In this document: positions 6,749 through 14,772 of the stretch, piece after piece
Position numbering within the stretch: position 1 is the stretch's first letter
How the letters are laid out: each line of letters begins with the position of its first letter
Source: an uncultured Alphaproteobacteria bacterium
Lineage (GTDB): Bacteria; Pseudomonadota; Alphaproteobacteria; RF32; CAG-239
Assembly (NCBI GenBank): GCA_944392185.1
Contig: CALXVW010000129.1
Location: 1 to 20,871, forward strand
Direction of reading: 5' to 3'
Length of the DNA: 20,871 nucleotides
The notes under the pieces: generated by a model
The model's input: only the letters and a program-made list of their open reading frames with translations
The model's database searches: none
Told to the model about the DNA's origin: nothing
Position numbers and translations under genes: made by a program

Positions 6749-7153
6749 ATGAAAGTTCTTATCTTAAAAAAAAGAAAAGATTTTGTCAGAGCCGCCAAGG
6801 GATATAAATCGGTGATGCCGACTTTGATCCTCCAGGCGGCTCAAAGTTTATCCATGCGCAACAAAGAGGTGTTGCAGGATGGGTGTTATCTCGGCTTTAC
6901 CGCCACCAAAAAACTCGGCAAGGCTCACCTTCGCAACCGTACCAAACGGCGTTTGCGGGCCGCAGCACGTTTGTGTTTTCCCCAATTGGCAAAAGCCGGT
7001 TTGGACTATGTTTTAATCGGGCGCTATAATACCGCCAGCGCGCAATTTGACCGTCTGGTTGCTGACATGAAGCGTGCCATTTGCACCATTAATTCTCAGA
7101 TTGAAGTAGAGGGAACAGCCCCCAATGAAGTATCTGATGATTGGTCTGATTAA
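6749..7153 (+). CDS. rnpA: Ribonuclease P protein component
   Basis: This 134-residue basic protein is the protein subunit of RNase P, which binds the RNase P RNA and helps remove the 5' leader of tRNA precursors. The hallmark RNR-box motif is present as RNRTKRRLRAAARL (around residues 68-81), together with KKRKDFVRAAKGYK at the N-terminus and GFTATKKLGKAHLRN before the box. The gene starts 3 bases after rpmH and should share its promoter. Its last 29 bases overlap the start of yidD in another frame, so its acidic C-terminus (VSDDWSD) is encoded within the overlap. Confidence 0.93.
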   Translation: MKVLILKKRKDFVRAAKGYKSVMPTLILQAAQSLSMRNKEVLQDGCYLGFTATKKLGKAHLRNRTKRRLRAAARLCFPQLAKAGLDYVLIGRYNTASAQFDRLVADMKRAICTINSQIEVEGTAPNEVSDDWSD

Positions 7154-7355
7154 ATTTTATCAAAATTGTATATCACCCTTGCTGCCAAATGTGTGCCGCT
7201 ACAAACCGACTTGCTCAGAATATTTTATTCAAGCCCTGCAAATTCACGGCGTTTGGAGGGGCTCTGTTTTGGGAATTAAACGAATCCTCCGCTGCCACCC
7301 TTGGGGTGGTTCAGGCTACGATCCGGTACCACCGAAACAAAAACGTGAAAAATAA
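7125..7355 (+). CDS. yidD: Membrane protein insertion efficiency factor YidD
   Basis: This 76-residue protein is YidD, a small membrane-associated factor that aids YidC-dependent insertion of inner-membrane proteins. Typical features are an N-terminal amphipathic helix (LMIGLIKFYQNCISPLLP), the cysteine motif CRYKPTCSEY (residues 24-33), and the end motif RCHPWGGSGYDPVP (56-69). It begins inside rnpA (29-base overlap), at the position usual for the family. The overlap implies coupled translation, and the product works with the protein encoded by the next gene, yidC. Confidence 0.95.
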   Translation: MKYLMIGLIKFYQNCISPLLPNVCRYKPTCSEYFIQALQIHGVWRGSVLGIKRILRCHPWGGSGYDPVPPKQKREK

Positions 7356-7369
7356 TTTATGTGCTTGCT

Positions 7370-7397
7370 TTGGCTGCGAAAATATACTACATATAAC
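7370..7397 (+). promoter_or_regulatory. Possible internal promoter before yidC
   Basis: TTGGCT (7370-7375, four of six matches to the -35 box) and TATAAC (7392-7397, five of six matches to the -10 box) are 16 bases apart, in the 79-base gap between yidD and yidC. It could give yidC-engB extra transcription independent of rpmH. It is a modest match in AT-rich DNA. Confidence 0.3.
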
Positions 7398-7434
7398 CAA
7401 TGTTTGATTTTGAATTTTTAGGAGTTTTGGGTTT

Positions 7435-9105
7435 ATGAGAGAAGAAACAAAGGGGCTTTATGCCGCCATTATCTTGTCACTTGTTGTTATTTTTGCCACT
7501 AACTGGTTGTTTCCCTCAAAAAAACAGCCCATAACCGAAGATAAACCTGAAGTTGCCGTTGAGCAAGAAGTTGTCAAAACTCCGGCCGATGAACCTCAGC
7601 TTAATGATGCTCTCTCAACTTCTGAAGCTGCGGCTCTTGATAAACGCGTGCAAATCTCAAACTCCTCTCTTAAAGGCTCTATCCGTCTCAAAGGAGCTCG
7701 TTTTGATGAGCTTTACCTTACAAGATATAAACAAACTCTTGACCCCAAAAGCCCCGATGTCGAGCTTTTGGCGCCCTCTCAAACCAATGCCCCTTATTAT
7801 GCCGAATTTGGTTGGATCGGAACTAATAGCCATATCAAACTTCCACAAGCCGAAACTATCTGGACACTCAAAGGAAAACAACTTACACCCGAAACACCTA
7901 TCGTTTTGGAATGGAACAACGGGCAAGGTCTCAAATTTGTTCGCAAAATCTCGGTTGATGATGATTATATGTTCAATATTGAGCAAATGGTTGAAAACAA
8001 TAGCGGCAAAGATATCACCCTCTATCCTTACGGGCTTATCAGCCGCAGCGAGCCAAAGCACGAAAACTCAACAAAAGTTGTCCACGAAGGTGTGGCCGGT
8101 GTACTTGATTCCACCCTCAAGGAAATCAAATTTTCAACACTCAAAGAAGATAAAAAAGAAACCTTTACCTCTAACGGCGGATGGGCCGGTTTCTCTGACC
8201 ATTATTGGCTTTCAGCCCTTATTCTTGACAATAATTCCGAGAGCAGAGTAAAGTTTTCCACCCCTCTTGACAATACTTATCAGACAGATTTTGTCGGCCA
8301 ACCCCTAACCATCACCAGCGGCACGGTGGGCACTTTCAACAGCAAATTCTTTGCCGGCGCCAAGGAAATCAAGCTCTTAGACCAATATGCAAAGAAATTT
8401 AATATCGAAAAATTTGACTTGGCCGTTGATTTCGGTTGGTATTATTTCTTGACCAAACCTTTCTTCTATATCCTTGATTTTCTCTACCACTTTATCGGCA
8501 ATATGGGGTGGGCTATTCTTTTGTTTGCCGCTTTGTTGCGCTTGGCCATGTTCCCGATTGCCAATAAGTCTTATGAGAGCATGTCTAAAATGAAAAAGGT
8601 GCAACCCAAAATTCAGGAACTGCAAGAGAAATTCAAAGATGACAAAACCAAATTGCAAATGGAAATGATGAACCTTTACCGTAAGGAGAAAATTAATCCG
8701 GCATCAGGGTGCCTGCCCATGCTTATTCAAATTCCGGTATTTTTCTCTTTGTATAAGGTTCTAAACATCTCTATTGAAATTCGCCATGCTCCATTTATCG
8801 GCTGGATTAAAGACCTTTCAGCTCCGGACCCGCTCACCGTCTCGGCAATCACTCATTTGCCGGTACCGGGGTTCTTGGATATCGGCGTTTGGCCAATCCT
8901 CATGGGCTTGACTATGTACATTCAACAAAAACTCAATCCCAAACCGGCTAATAAAGACCAAGCCAGAATGTTTGCTCTTATGCCGCTTATCTTTATGTTT
9001 ATGCTCGGGCATTTTGCCTCTGGGTTGGTTATCTACTGGACGCTTAGCAATATCCTCTCCATCATGCAGCAAAAAGTTATCATGAAAAAAGTGGGAGTTG
9101 ATTAA
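7435..9105 (+). CDS. yidC: Membrane protein insertase YidC
   Basis: This 556-residue inner-membrane insertase integrates and folds membrane proteins, alone or with SecYEG. The order of domains is that of Gram-negative YidC. There is an N-terminal membrane anchor (residues 8-26, ending NWLFPSKKQ), and a large periplasmic beta domain (about 60-325). A conserved 5-helix insertase core then begins near residue 330 and includes GWAILLFAALLRLAMFP. The conserved groove arginine is R369. KMKKVQPKIQELQEKF is the cytoplasmic coiled hairpin, and PASGCLPMLIQIPVFFSLYKVL is a family signature. AGGAG lies 10 bases before the ATG. The stop overlaps the engB start (TAATG). Confidence 0.97.
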   Translation: MREETKGLYAAIILSLVVIFATNWLFPSKKQPITEDKPEVAVEQEVVKTPADEPQLNDALSTSEAAALDKRVQISNSSLKGSIRLKGARFDELYLTRYKQTLDPKSPDVELLAPSQTNAPYYAEFGWIGTNSHIKLPQAETIWTLKGKQLTPETPIVLEWNNGQGLKFVRKISVDDDYMFNIEQMVENNSGKDITLYPYGLISRSEPKHENSTKVVHEGVAGVLDSTLKEIKFSTLKEDKKETFTSNGGWAGFSDHYWLSALILDNNSESRVKFSTPLDNTYQTDFVGQPLTITSGTVGTFNSKFFAGAKEIKLLDQYAKKFNIEKFDLAVDFGWYYFLTKPFFYILDFLYHFIGNMGWAILLFAALLRLAMFPIANKSYESMSKMKKVQPKIQELQEKFKDDKTKLQMEMMNLYRKEKINPASGCLPMLIQIPVFFSLYKVLNISIEIRHAPFIGWIKDLSAPDPLTVSAITHLPVPGFLDIGVWPILMGLTMYIQQKLNPKPANKDQARMFALMPLIFMFMLGHFASGLVIYWTLSNILSIMQQKVIMKKVGVD

Positions 9106-9746
9106 TGGCTTTTGCTCCGCAAGATTTTACTCAAGAGCAACTCAAAGCCGCCGAAAAGCTGTTTGCCGGCTCTTGTAACTTTGTCTTAGGCGTAGCAAAA
9201 CTTGAGCAACTCCCCTTAACCGAAATGCCGGAGGTTGCCTTTGCCGGGCGTTCCAATGTCGGGAAATCCAGCTTGATTAATGCCGTGACCGGTAAAAAAG
9301 GGTTGGCAAAAACATCTAACACCCCGGGGCGCACCCAACAGCTTAACTACTTTAACCTGAGCGATAAAATCCATTTGGTTGATCTTCCCGGTTATGGCTA
9401 TGCCGAGGCGCCCGAAAGCACGGTCAAACAATGGCAAAGAGTTATTTTTGCCTATTTGCAAGGGCGGGTAAACCTTAAGCGCGTTTTCTTGTTAATTGAC
9501 TCTCGGCACGGACTCAAAAAAGTTGACCGTGAGGTTATGGAATTGCTCGACAAAGCCGCCGTCACTTATCAAATCGTACTCACCAAAACGGATAAAATCA
9601 GCTCTGCCGCATTAACCAAGCTCATCACCGAAATTGAAACGGAAATTACCAAACACGCTGCCGCTTATACAAAAGTGCTCTCAACCAGCTCAGAGAAAAA
9701 ACAAGGCCTTGACCAGCTACGCGCCGAAATAGCTTCTCTCATTTAA
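9105..9746 (+). CDS. engB: Ribosome biogenesis GTP-binding protein EngB (YihA/YsxC)
   Basis: This 213-residue GTPase of the EngB family assists assembly of the large ribosomal subunit. G motifs are clear: the P-loop GRSNVGKSS (residues 48-56), switch I SNTPGRTQQ (71-79), DLPGYG (93-98) and TKTDK in the G4 position. Length is typical. The start codon shares a base with the yidC stop, so translation is probably coupled. The order yidC-engB is standard in alphaproteobacteria, where argB often follows; here a terminator follows instead and the next gene, rpsA, is convergent. Confidence 0.95.
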   Translation: MAFAPQDFTQEQLKAAEKLFAGSCNFVLGVAKLEQLPLTEMPEVAFAGRSNVGKSSLINAVTGKKGLAKTSNTPGRTQQLNYFNLSDKIHLVDLPGYGYAEAPESTVKQWQRVIFAYLQGRVNLKRVFLLIDSRHGLKKVDREVMELLDKAAVTYQIVLTKTDKISSAALTKLITEIETEITKHAAAYTKVLSTSSEKKQGLDQLRAEIASLI

Positions 9747-9760
9747 TTTTATATTGCACA

Positions 9761-9794
9761 AAAAAACACCACCCTTTTCAGAGTGGTGTTTTTT
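9761..9794. terminator. Bidirectional rho-independent terminator between engB and rpsA
   Basis: AAAAAACACCAC (9761-9772) pairs perfectly with GTGGTGTTTTTT (9783-9794) around a 10-base loop. The 12-bp stem ends in a T-run on both strands. It therefore serves the plus-strand yidC-engB transcript and the convergent rpsA transcript. Confidence 0.93.
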
Positions 9795-9817
9795 GACTTA
9801 AAGCCAAACGCTGTTTT

Positions 9818-11503
9818 TTAAGCGTTTTTCTTCAAAGCTGCGCCAAGAGCATCGCCGAGAGCAGAGTTGCCGTTGTCAGAAGATGAATACTCTTCCAAGG
9901 CTTTCTTCTCTTCTTCAATCTCCAAGGCTTTAACCGAGAGGTTCAGCTTGTTGTTTTTCTTGTCAACAGAGGTAACTTTTGCTTCCAAGACATCCCCTTC
10001 TTTGTAGTTTTCTGGGTTTTGAGCGGCTTTGTCTTTAGACAAGTCACCCTTCTTGATGTAAGCATTTACACCGTTAACCTCAACATTTACACCTTTGTCA
10101 TCGGTACTTGTAACCGTTGCCTTAACAACATCGCCTTTCTTGAAGGCTTCCAAAGCTGCGCCCAAAGTATCCTCAGACAATTGTTTGATTCCTAAGCTGA
10201 TGCGCTCTTTTTCAACATCAACATCGATAATCTTGGCCTCGATATCTTGGCCTTTGGTGTAGTCTTTTACGGCTTCTTCACCGGATTTATCCCAAGAGAT
10301 ATCTGAGAGGTGAATCATGCCGTCGATTTCATCTGACAAACCAACAAACAAACCAAATTCGGTGATGTTTTTGATCTTGCCTTCAATAACAGATCCGACC
10401 GGATGCTCCTCAACATAAGCAGCCCACGGGTTCGGAGTGCATTGTTTGATACCCAAAGAAATACGACGTTTGTCGGCATCTACCTCGAGAACTTTTACTT
10501 CTACTTCTTGTGAGGTAGAAACAATCTTGCCCGGGTGTACGTTCTTGCGGGTCCAGCTCATCTCTGATACGTGTACCAACCCTTCGATACCATCTTCGAG
10601 CTCTACAAATGCGCCGTAGTCTGTGATGTTGGTAACTTTGCCGGTGTAAACCTCACCAACTTTATATTTATCGGCAACACTCTGCCATGGGTCAGATTCA
10701 AGCTGTTTCATGCCCAAAGAAATTCTCTGGTTGTCCTCATTGAACTTGATAACCTGAACTTTTACAGTCTGGCCGACAGACAATACTTCTGCCGGGTGGT
10801 TAATGCGTTTCCAAGAGATATCGGTAACGTGCAATAAACCGTCGACACCGCCCAAATCAATAAATGCACCGTAGTCGGTGATGTTTTTAACAACACCTTC
10901 CAGAACTGAACCTTCTTTCAAGGTGTCAATCAACTCTGCACGAGCTTCTGCGCGGGTTTCTTCCAAAACAACACGGCGAGAAACAACGATGTTGCCTCTA
11001 ACCTTATCCATTTTCAAAATCTGGAAGGGTTGGGTAATGCCCATCAACGGAGTGATATCGCGAATCGGGCGGATATCAATCTGAGAACCGGGCAAAAATG
11101 CGATTGCGCCGTTCAAGTCAACGGTGAAACCACCTTTAACACGACCAAAGATAACACCGTTAACACGCTCACCGGAATTCAAGCATTTCTCAAGATCTTG
11201 CCATGCTTCTTCACGACGAGCTTTCTCACGAGAAAGAACGATGTTGCCGTCTTTGTCCTCATAGCGGTCAACAAAAACTTCTACCTGGTCTCCAACTTTG
11301 AGCTCCGCATTTTGGCCAAACTCACGCAAAGGAATGCGGCCCTCTGATTTGAGGCCTACATCAACAGTTGCAAAATCAGGTGTCAATTTGATGATTGTTC
11401 CCTTTACAACAGAACCGGTGATGCCTTTGTCGCCGAATTGCTCGTTCAACAAAGCTTCAAAATTTTCGTTTGTTTCAGGGATTTTAATATCAGTATTAAT
11501 CAT
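9818..11503 (-). CDS. rpsA: 30S ribosomal protein S1
   Basis: This 561-residue protein is ribosomal protein S1, which binds mRNA and helps place it on the small subunit. It contains six successive S1 (OB-fold) repeats of about 70 residues. Repeats 3-5 are the most regular, each with a version of DYGAF/EFGLF followed by GLLHVTDISW, GLVHVSEMSW or GMIHLSDISW, and ending ISLGIKQ. The ATG at 11503 gives a normal family length and N-terminus (MINTDIKIPETNENF) but has no close Shine-Dalgarno sequence. A TTG at 11521 lies 5 bases after AGAGGAAAGG (11527-11536) and is a real alternative, adding 6 residues. The frame is open further upstream to 11584, but those residues do not look like S1. It lies downstream of cmk, the usual proteobacterial order; ihfB does not follow. 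Confidence 0.94.
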   Translation of the reverse strand: MINTDIKIPETNENFEALLNEQFGDKGITGSVVKGTIIKLTPDFATVDVGLKSEGRIPLREFGQNAELKVGDQVEVFVDRYEDKDGNIVLSREKARREEAWQDLEKCLNSGERVNGVIFGRVKGGFTVDLNGAIAFLPGSQIDIRPIRDITPLMGITQPFQILKMDKVRGNIVVSRRVVLEETRAEARAELIDTLKEGSVLEGVVKNITDYGAFIDLGGVDGLLHVTDISWKRINHPAEVLSVGQTVKVQVIKFNEDNQRISLGMKQLESDPWQSVADKYKVGEVYTGKVTNITDYGAFVELEDGIEGLVHVSEMSWTRKNVHPGKIVSTSQEVEVKVLEVDADKRRISLGIKQCTPNPWAAYVEEHPVGSVIEGKIKNITEFGLFVGLSDEIDGMIHLSDISWDKSGEEAVKDYTKGQDIEAKIIDVDVEKERISLGIKQLSEDTLGAALEAFKKGDVVKATVTSTDDKGVNVEVNGVNAYIKKGDLSKDKAAQNPENYKEGDVLEAKVTSVDKKNNKLNLSVKALEIEEEKKALEEYSSSDNGNSALGDALGAALKKNA

Positions 11504-11616
11504 TAAGTATTTATATTTCAAAAATGCCTTTCCTCTTGAAATAAAAAGCGAGGCGGACTTGTGCGGGCTTAAAACTCTAGCCAAAACAGCGCACCCTGTT
11601 TTTGACTTGTGCCTAA

Positions 11617-11644
11617 CTTATACACGCAAATATTTATTTTTCAA
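11617..11644 (-). promoter_or_regulatory. Sigma-70 promoter for rpsA
   Basis: On the minus strand TTGAAA (11639-11644) and TATAAG (11617-11622) are separated by 16 bases. Both boxes match the consensus at five of six positions. The -35 box overlaps the cmk stop codon. Transcription would begin near 11610, giving rpsA a leader of roughly 107 bases. That leader contains a weak hairpin, AAAACAG/CTGTTTT (11583-11602). A long leader would suit S1, whose synthesis is autoregulated in other proteobacteria. Confidence 0.6.
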
Positions 11645-12306
11645 GCTTTTTTTGCTGTTTTCTCGATAATCTCGCAGACTTTTTCAAAAACTTCTGCCGC
11701 CGAATAAGAGGAGGTGTCAAAAATAATCGCATCCGCCGCCGGTTTCAACGGTGCCGCCGCCCGATTTTCATCCCTTGCATCACGCTCGCGAATCTGAGCT
11801 AAAACATCTTCATAGCTCTTGTTCATCCCCTTGGCTTGATATTCTAAGAATCGGCGCTTTGCCCTAACCTCCGGAGAGGCGGTAATAAACAGCTTTATAT
11901 CTGCATTAGGGCAAACAACCGTGCCGGTGTCCCTGCCATCATAAACCGCACCGGAAGCTTTGGTGCCATCGGCAAATACCGGATTTTTAGAAAAATCTTG
12001 CTGCATTTTTAATAACGCTTGGCGAACTTTGGGCTGTGCAGCCACAACCGAGGCTGCCTTGCCGCCAACATCCGAGCGAAAATCCTTATGCTTGGAAAGC
12101 TCCATCATTTTTGGAAATGTCAGCTCCAATGCTGCTTTCTCTGCAGCCTTCTCGTCTTCTATTGACTGCCCCCTCAAAACCAACTCTAACCCCACCGCGC
12201 GATAAACCATTCCAGTATCAAAATATGCCAAATTATACTTCTTGGATAGGCTGCCCGCCAGAGTTCCTTTGCCGGCTGAGGCCGGTCCGTCAATTGTTAT
12301 TATCAT
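11641..12306 (-). CDS. cmk: Cytidylate kinase
   Basis: This 221-residue enzyme phosphorylates CMP and dCMP to the diphosphates with ATP, in pyrimidine nucleotide salvage and RNA turnover. The P-loop is GPASAGKGT (residues 7-15). YFDTGMVYRAVG (28-39) binds the nucleotide, and VYDGRDTGTVVCPNADIKLFI (about 121-141) is the conserved GRDIGT-type segment with threonine where isoleucine is usual. The lid region includes RRFLEYQAKG. The end is lysine-rich. It lies directly upstream of rpsA on the same strand, separated by 137 bases that hold a separate rpsA promoter. Confidence 0.94.
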   Translation of the reverse strand: MIITIDGPASAGKGTLAGSLSKKYNLAYFDTGMVYRAVGLELVLRGQSIEDEKAAEKAALELTFPKMMELSKHKDFRSDVGGKAASVVAAQPKVRQALLKMQQDFSKNPVFADGTKASGAVYDGRDTGTVVCPNADIKLFITASPEVRAKRRFLEYQAKGMNKSYEDVLAQIRERDARDENRAAAPLKPAADAIIFDTSSYSAAEVFEKVCEIIEKTAKKA

Positions 12307-12439
12307 TATCTGTCCGTATTTTATTGTCGGGTTGTAACAAAAATTTTACTTTATCTGTTGTAAATTAAACTATAAACTCAAGATAAGAAAGCCAAATTAT
12401 CGGTTATGCCACAATTTTTTATAATAATCGGAGGAATGA

Positions 12440-12967
12440 ATGATTAAGCTCTATCTATTTTTTGTTTTAGGCTTAATCGCTTTTTTGATACCGCCTATAA
12501 AACAATCTGTAGCTTTTGTTGTGCAAAAACCAAAACAAGCTCTCTCTTTTAAAAACGTTGGAAGGGATGCTGCTATTTCAAAAAACAAAGCACCGGAAAA
12601 TTTGCCTTTGCAAAAAAATGAAGATGTTTCAATAGACTATGATGAAATTGCCGATAAACTCTTGCCTGATCAAGAACCTAAAAAATTCTACATCGATATG
12701 CGCAACAAATCTGCTCAAAATATTTCTGCAAAACCAGGACAATCTTTCTTTGTTGTTCTCCCTGAAAAAGAGGAAAGTGCTTGGCTCCTTGATGGAAATT
12801 TTAAACTGGCCGAAATCGTCAGCTCCGAACACAACAAAAACAAGCGTATCCTTGAGTTCAGAACCATTTGTTGCGGGGAAGGATTGTTCTTTCTTGATAA
12901 TGTTTCTTCTGATAAAAACATTGCCTTGCAAAGCAAAATTATTCGACTCCGCGTACGGAAAAAATAA
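12440..12967 (+). CDS. Exported or membrane-anchored protein of unknown function
   Basis: I do not recognise this 175-residue protein. Residues 1-27 are a hydrophobic N-terminal segment (YLFFVLGLIAFLIPPI), either a signal peptide or a membrane anchor. A charged, low-complexity linker to about residue 85 follows. A compact C-terminal domain of about 90 residues then has alternating hydrophobic residues typical of a beta-sandwich, with CC in RTICCGEGLFFLDN. The pattern 'GxxFxVxLPEKExxxW ... RLRV' faintly recalls chagasin-type (I42) inhibitor folds, too weakly to name. The start is supported by GGAGG five bases upstream. It is the first gene of a tight run leading to rquA, 15 bases before rsmE. 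It is divergent from cmk. Confidence 0.72.
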   Translation: MIKLYLFFVLGLIAFLIPPIKQSVAFVVQKPKQALSFKNVGRDAAISKNKAPENLPLQKNEDVSIDYDEIADKLLPDQEPKKFYIDMRNKSAQNISAKPGQSFFVVLPEKEESAWLLDGNFKLAEIVSSEHNKNKRILEFRTICCGEGLFFLDNVSSDKNIALQSKIIRLRVRKK

Positions 12968-12982
12968 CTAAAAGAGTATTTC

Positions 12983-13720
12983 ATGAGCGAAAAAAATAAA
13001 ATACGAATTTATACACCTATCGAGCTTACCACAAGGAAAGATATCTCTCTTTCAGAGGAGCAATCCCATTACCTCTGTAATGTCATGCGCCTAAAAATTA
13101 ACGACAACCTTCTTTGTTTTAATGACAATGACGGAGAGTTTCTCGCGCAAGTTACCGAGGCCAACAAAAAACAAACTAAGCTACACCTTCTTTCTTTAGA
13201 GCGCAAACCTCAAAAATCTCCCGATATTTGGCTTGTCTTTGCTCCTTTGAAAAAAGATCGAACCGATTTCTTAATCGAAAAAGCCGTCGAACTTGGGGTT
13301 AACAAAATTATTCCCGTTTCTACACGTTTTGGAATTTCAGATAAAATTCGAACCGAAAGAATCAGACTCCAAATGATTGAAGCTGCCGAACAATGTGAGC
13401 GTTTTGATGTTCCTCAATTGGCGGAAATGCTTAAACTGGAAGACTTATTAAAGACTTGGCCTGAAAACAGAACCCTGTTTTTTATGGATGAAAAAAGAAC
13501 AGGGCTCCCCGTTTCGCAAGCTTTTTGCAATACCAAAAATAAACCCGCCGCTATTCTTATCGGACCTGAAGGAGGTTTTGCTCCCGAAGAATCTGAATTC
13601 CTTAAAAAAAGACCTTTTGTTTGTCCCGTTTCTTTGGGGCCTAGAATTTTGCGCGCCGAAACCGCCGCAGCTGCTTCTCTGGCTGTGTGGCAGGCTATCA
13701 GCGGGGATTGGAAGGAGTGA
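12983..13720 (+). CDS. rsmE: 16S rRNA m3U1498 methyltransferase
   Basis: This 245-residue SPOUT-class (knotted) methyltransferase makes N3-methyluridine at position 1498 of 16S rRNA, using SAM. An N-terminal PUA-like domain (about 1-70) contains SHYLCNVMRLKINDNLLCFN. The catalytic knot contains LIGPEGGFAPEE (192-203) and SLGPRILRAETAAAA (217-231), both diagnostic of RsmE. GVNKIIPVSTRFG (105-117) and ERLQ-like segments in between also match. Length is typical. The response regulator begins 3 bases after the stop. A housekeeping rRNA enzyme is an odd companion for signalling genes, so the shared transcript may be coincidental. Confidence 0.93.
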   Translation: MSEKNKIRIYTPIELTTRKDISLSEEQSHYLCNVMRLKINDNLLCFNDNDGEFLAQVTEANKKQTKLHLLSLERKPQKSPDIWLVFAPLKKDRTDFLIEKAVELGVNKIIPVSTRFGISDKIRTERIRLQMIEAAEQCERFDVPQLAEMLKLEDLLKTWPENRTLFFMDEKRTGLPVSQAFCNTKNKPAAILIGPEGGFAPEESEFLKKRPFVCPVSLGPRILRAETAAAASLAVWQAISGDWKE

Positions 13721-13723
13721 AAA

Positions 13724-14401
13724 ATGAAAATATTAATTGCCGATGACCATGAGCTTTTCTTAAAAGGATTGGAGATGATTTTGCGAGATCATAGTCCGCA
13801 AGCAGAACTGGTTACAGCCAAAAATTACTCTGAAATCTTTTCTGTTATTGATCGTGACAAGAGTTTTGATTTGGTGCTTACGGATTTGGCCATGCCCGGG
13901 GCTAAATGGCTGGACGCCATTCAGCGAATCCACCAAACCCTGCCGGATACGCCCATCATCATTTTATCTGCCGTTTTTGACAAGGAAATTGTCCAAAAAA
14001 CTATTGAAATCGGTGCTGCCGGATACATTCCCAAAACTTCCAGCAATGCCGTAATTATCGGCGCCGTGACTCTTGTTCTTTCCGGTGGTGTCTATATTCC
14101 GCCGGAGTTGCTGCAAGATACTAATCACAATGAATTTGATTTGCTTAAACAAGTCGAAAATATGTCACCGGCTCAAGATGTGGCTGAAAAAGTAAAAATT
14201 CTCTCGCCAAGACAAATTGACGTTATTCGCCTTATCTCTCAGGGAAAATCTAATAAACAAATCGCTTATGAACTCGGCTTAACCGAAGGCACCGTCAAAT
14301 TGCACGTGACCGCCATCTTAAAACTTCTTAATGTCTATAACCGCACCGGCGCCGTCATTGAAGCTACTAAACTCGGATTAATTAAACCTCTTAACAAATA
14401 A
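13724..14401 (+). CDS. Two-component response regulator, NarL/FixJ (LuxR-HTH) type
   Basis: This 225-residue transcription factor has an N-terminal receiver domain and a C-terminal LuxR-type helix-turn-helix. Receiver residues are complete: the acidic pair D7/D8 in ADDHE, phospho-acceptor D54 in LVLTDLAMPG, S82 as the switch serine and K104 in YIPKTS. The DNA-binding domain (about 160-225) contains LSPRQIDVIRLISQGKSNKQIAYELGL, then TEGTVKLHVTAILKLLNV, a standard LuxR four-helix unit. A variable linker lies between. The next gene encodes a probable Hpt phosphotransfer protein (11-base gap) and the one after is rquA, so these three may form one functional unit. No sensor kinase is in the window; the kinase must be elsewhere. 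Confidence 0.93.
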   Translation: MKILIADDHELFLKGLEMILRDHSPQAELVTAKNYSEIFSVIDRDKSFDLVLTDLAMPGAKWLDAIQRIHQTLPDTPIIILSAVFDKEIVQKTIEIGAAGYIPKTSSNAVIIGAVTLVLSGGVYIPPELLQDTNHNEFDLLKQVENMSPAQDVAEKVKILSPRQIDVIRLISQGKSNKQIAYELGLTEGTVKLHVTAILKLLNVYNRTGAVIEATKLGLIKPLNK

Positions 14402-14412
14402 ATTGAAACAAA

Positions 14413-14772
14413 ATGCAAACAAAAATTTTGAAACTTAATATTACCAGGTTCGATGAATATAAAAACATCTTTGGCATAAAAAAAATTCACTCCCTTTGGA
14501 ATGATTTTCTTGCACAGTCGCTAAAAAACTGGCAAGATATTGATAAATCTGACTGGGAAGAAAAACGCCTTATTTTTCATAGCTGGCGATCCTCCTCTCA
14601 GGTGTTCGGAATGGATGATTTTTCTGCCATATGTTTGGTTATTGAAGATAGGATAATCAGACACAAATTTAACGGTTTGGATAAAATGATCGTTAAAAGC
14701 CAAGAAATTTTTGAAGAGAGCATTAAACAAGTGATCTTAACTTTGTCTAAAACGGAGCCCGTAAATGACTAA
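14413..14772 (+). CDS. Probable Hpt (histidine phosphotransfer) domain protein
   Basis: This 119-residue protein appears to be a stand-alone Hpt domain, which passes phosphoryl groups between hybrid kinases and response regulators. The key stretch is FHSWRSSSQVFG (residues 55-66). It aligns without gaps to the Hpt signature HxLKGxSxxxG: H56 would be phosphorylated, R59 replaces lysine, S60 replaces glycine, and S62 and G66 are kept. It is followed by an amphipathic helix with a cysteine and an acidic residue (SAICLVIEDRI), as in Hpt bundles. The predicted fold is all helical, as expected. The protein is too small and lacks the motifs to be a kinase. It lies between a response regulator gene and rquA and overlaps the rquA start by 8 bases. 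The substitutions make the call likely rather than certain. Confidence 0.68.
   Translation: MQTKILKLNITRFDEYKNIFGIKKIHSLWNDFLAQSLKNWQDIDKSDWEEKRLIFHSWRSSSQVFGMDDFSAICLVIEDRIIRHKFNGLDKMIVKSQEIFEESIKQVILTLSKTEPVND

Noticed and set aside
11583..11602. AAAACAG/CTGTTTT hairpin between cmk and rpsA as a terminator for cmk.
   Set aside because: The stem is only 7 bp and mostly A:T, and on the cmk strand it is followed by GGC rather than a T-run. It lies in the rpsA leader.
12420..12425. TATAAT just before the gene at 12440 as its promoter.
   Set aside because: Transcription would start inside the ribosome-binding site, and there is no -35 box at the right distance.
12440..12967. Naming the exported protein a chagasin-type (I42) protease inhibitor.
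   Set aside because: The NPTTGY and RPW loops that define that family are missing; only a vague beta-strand pattern is shared.
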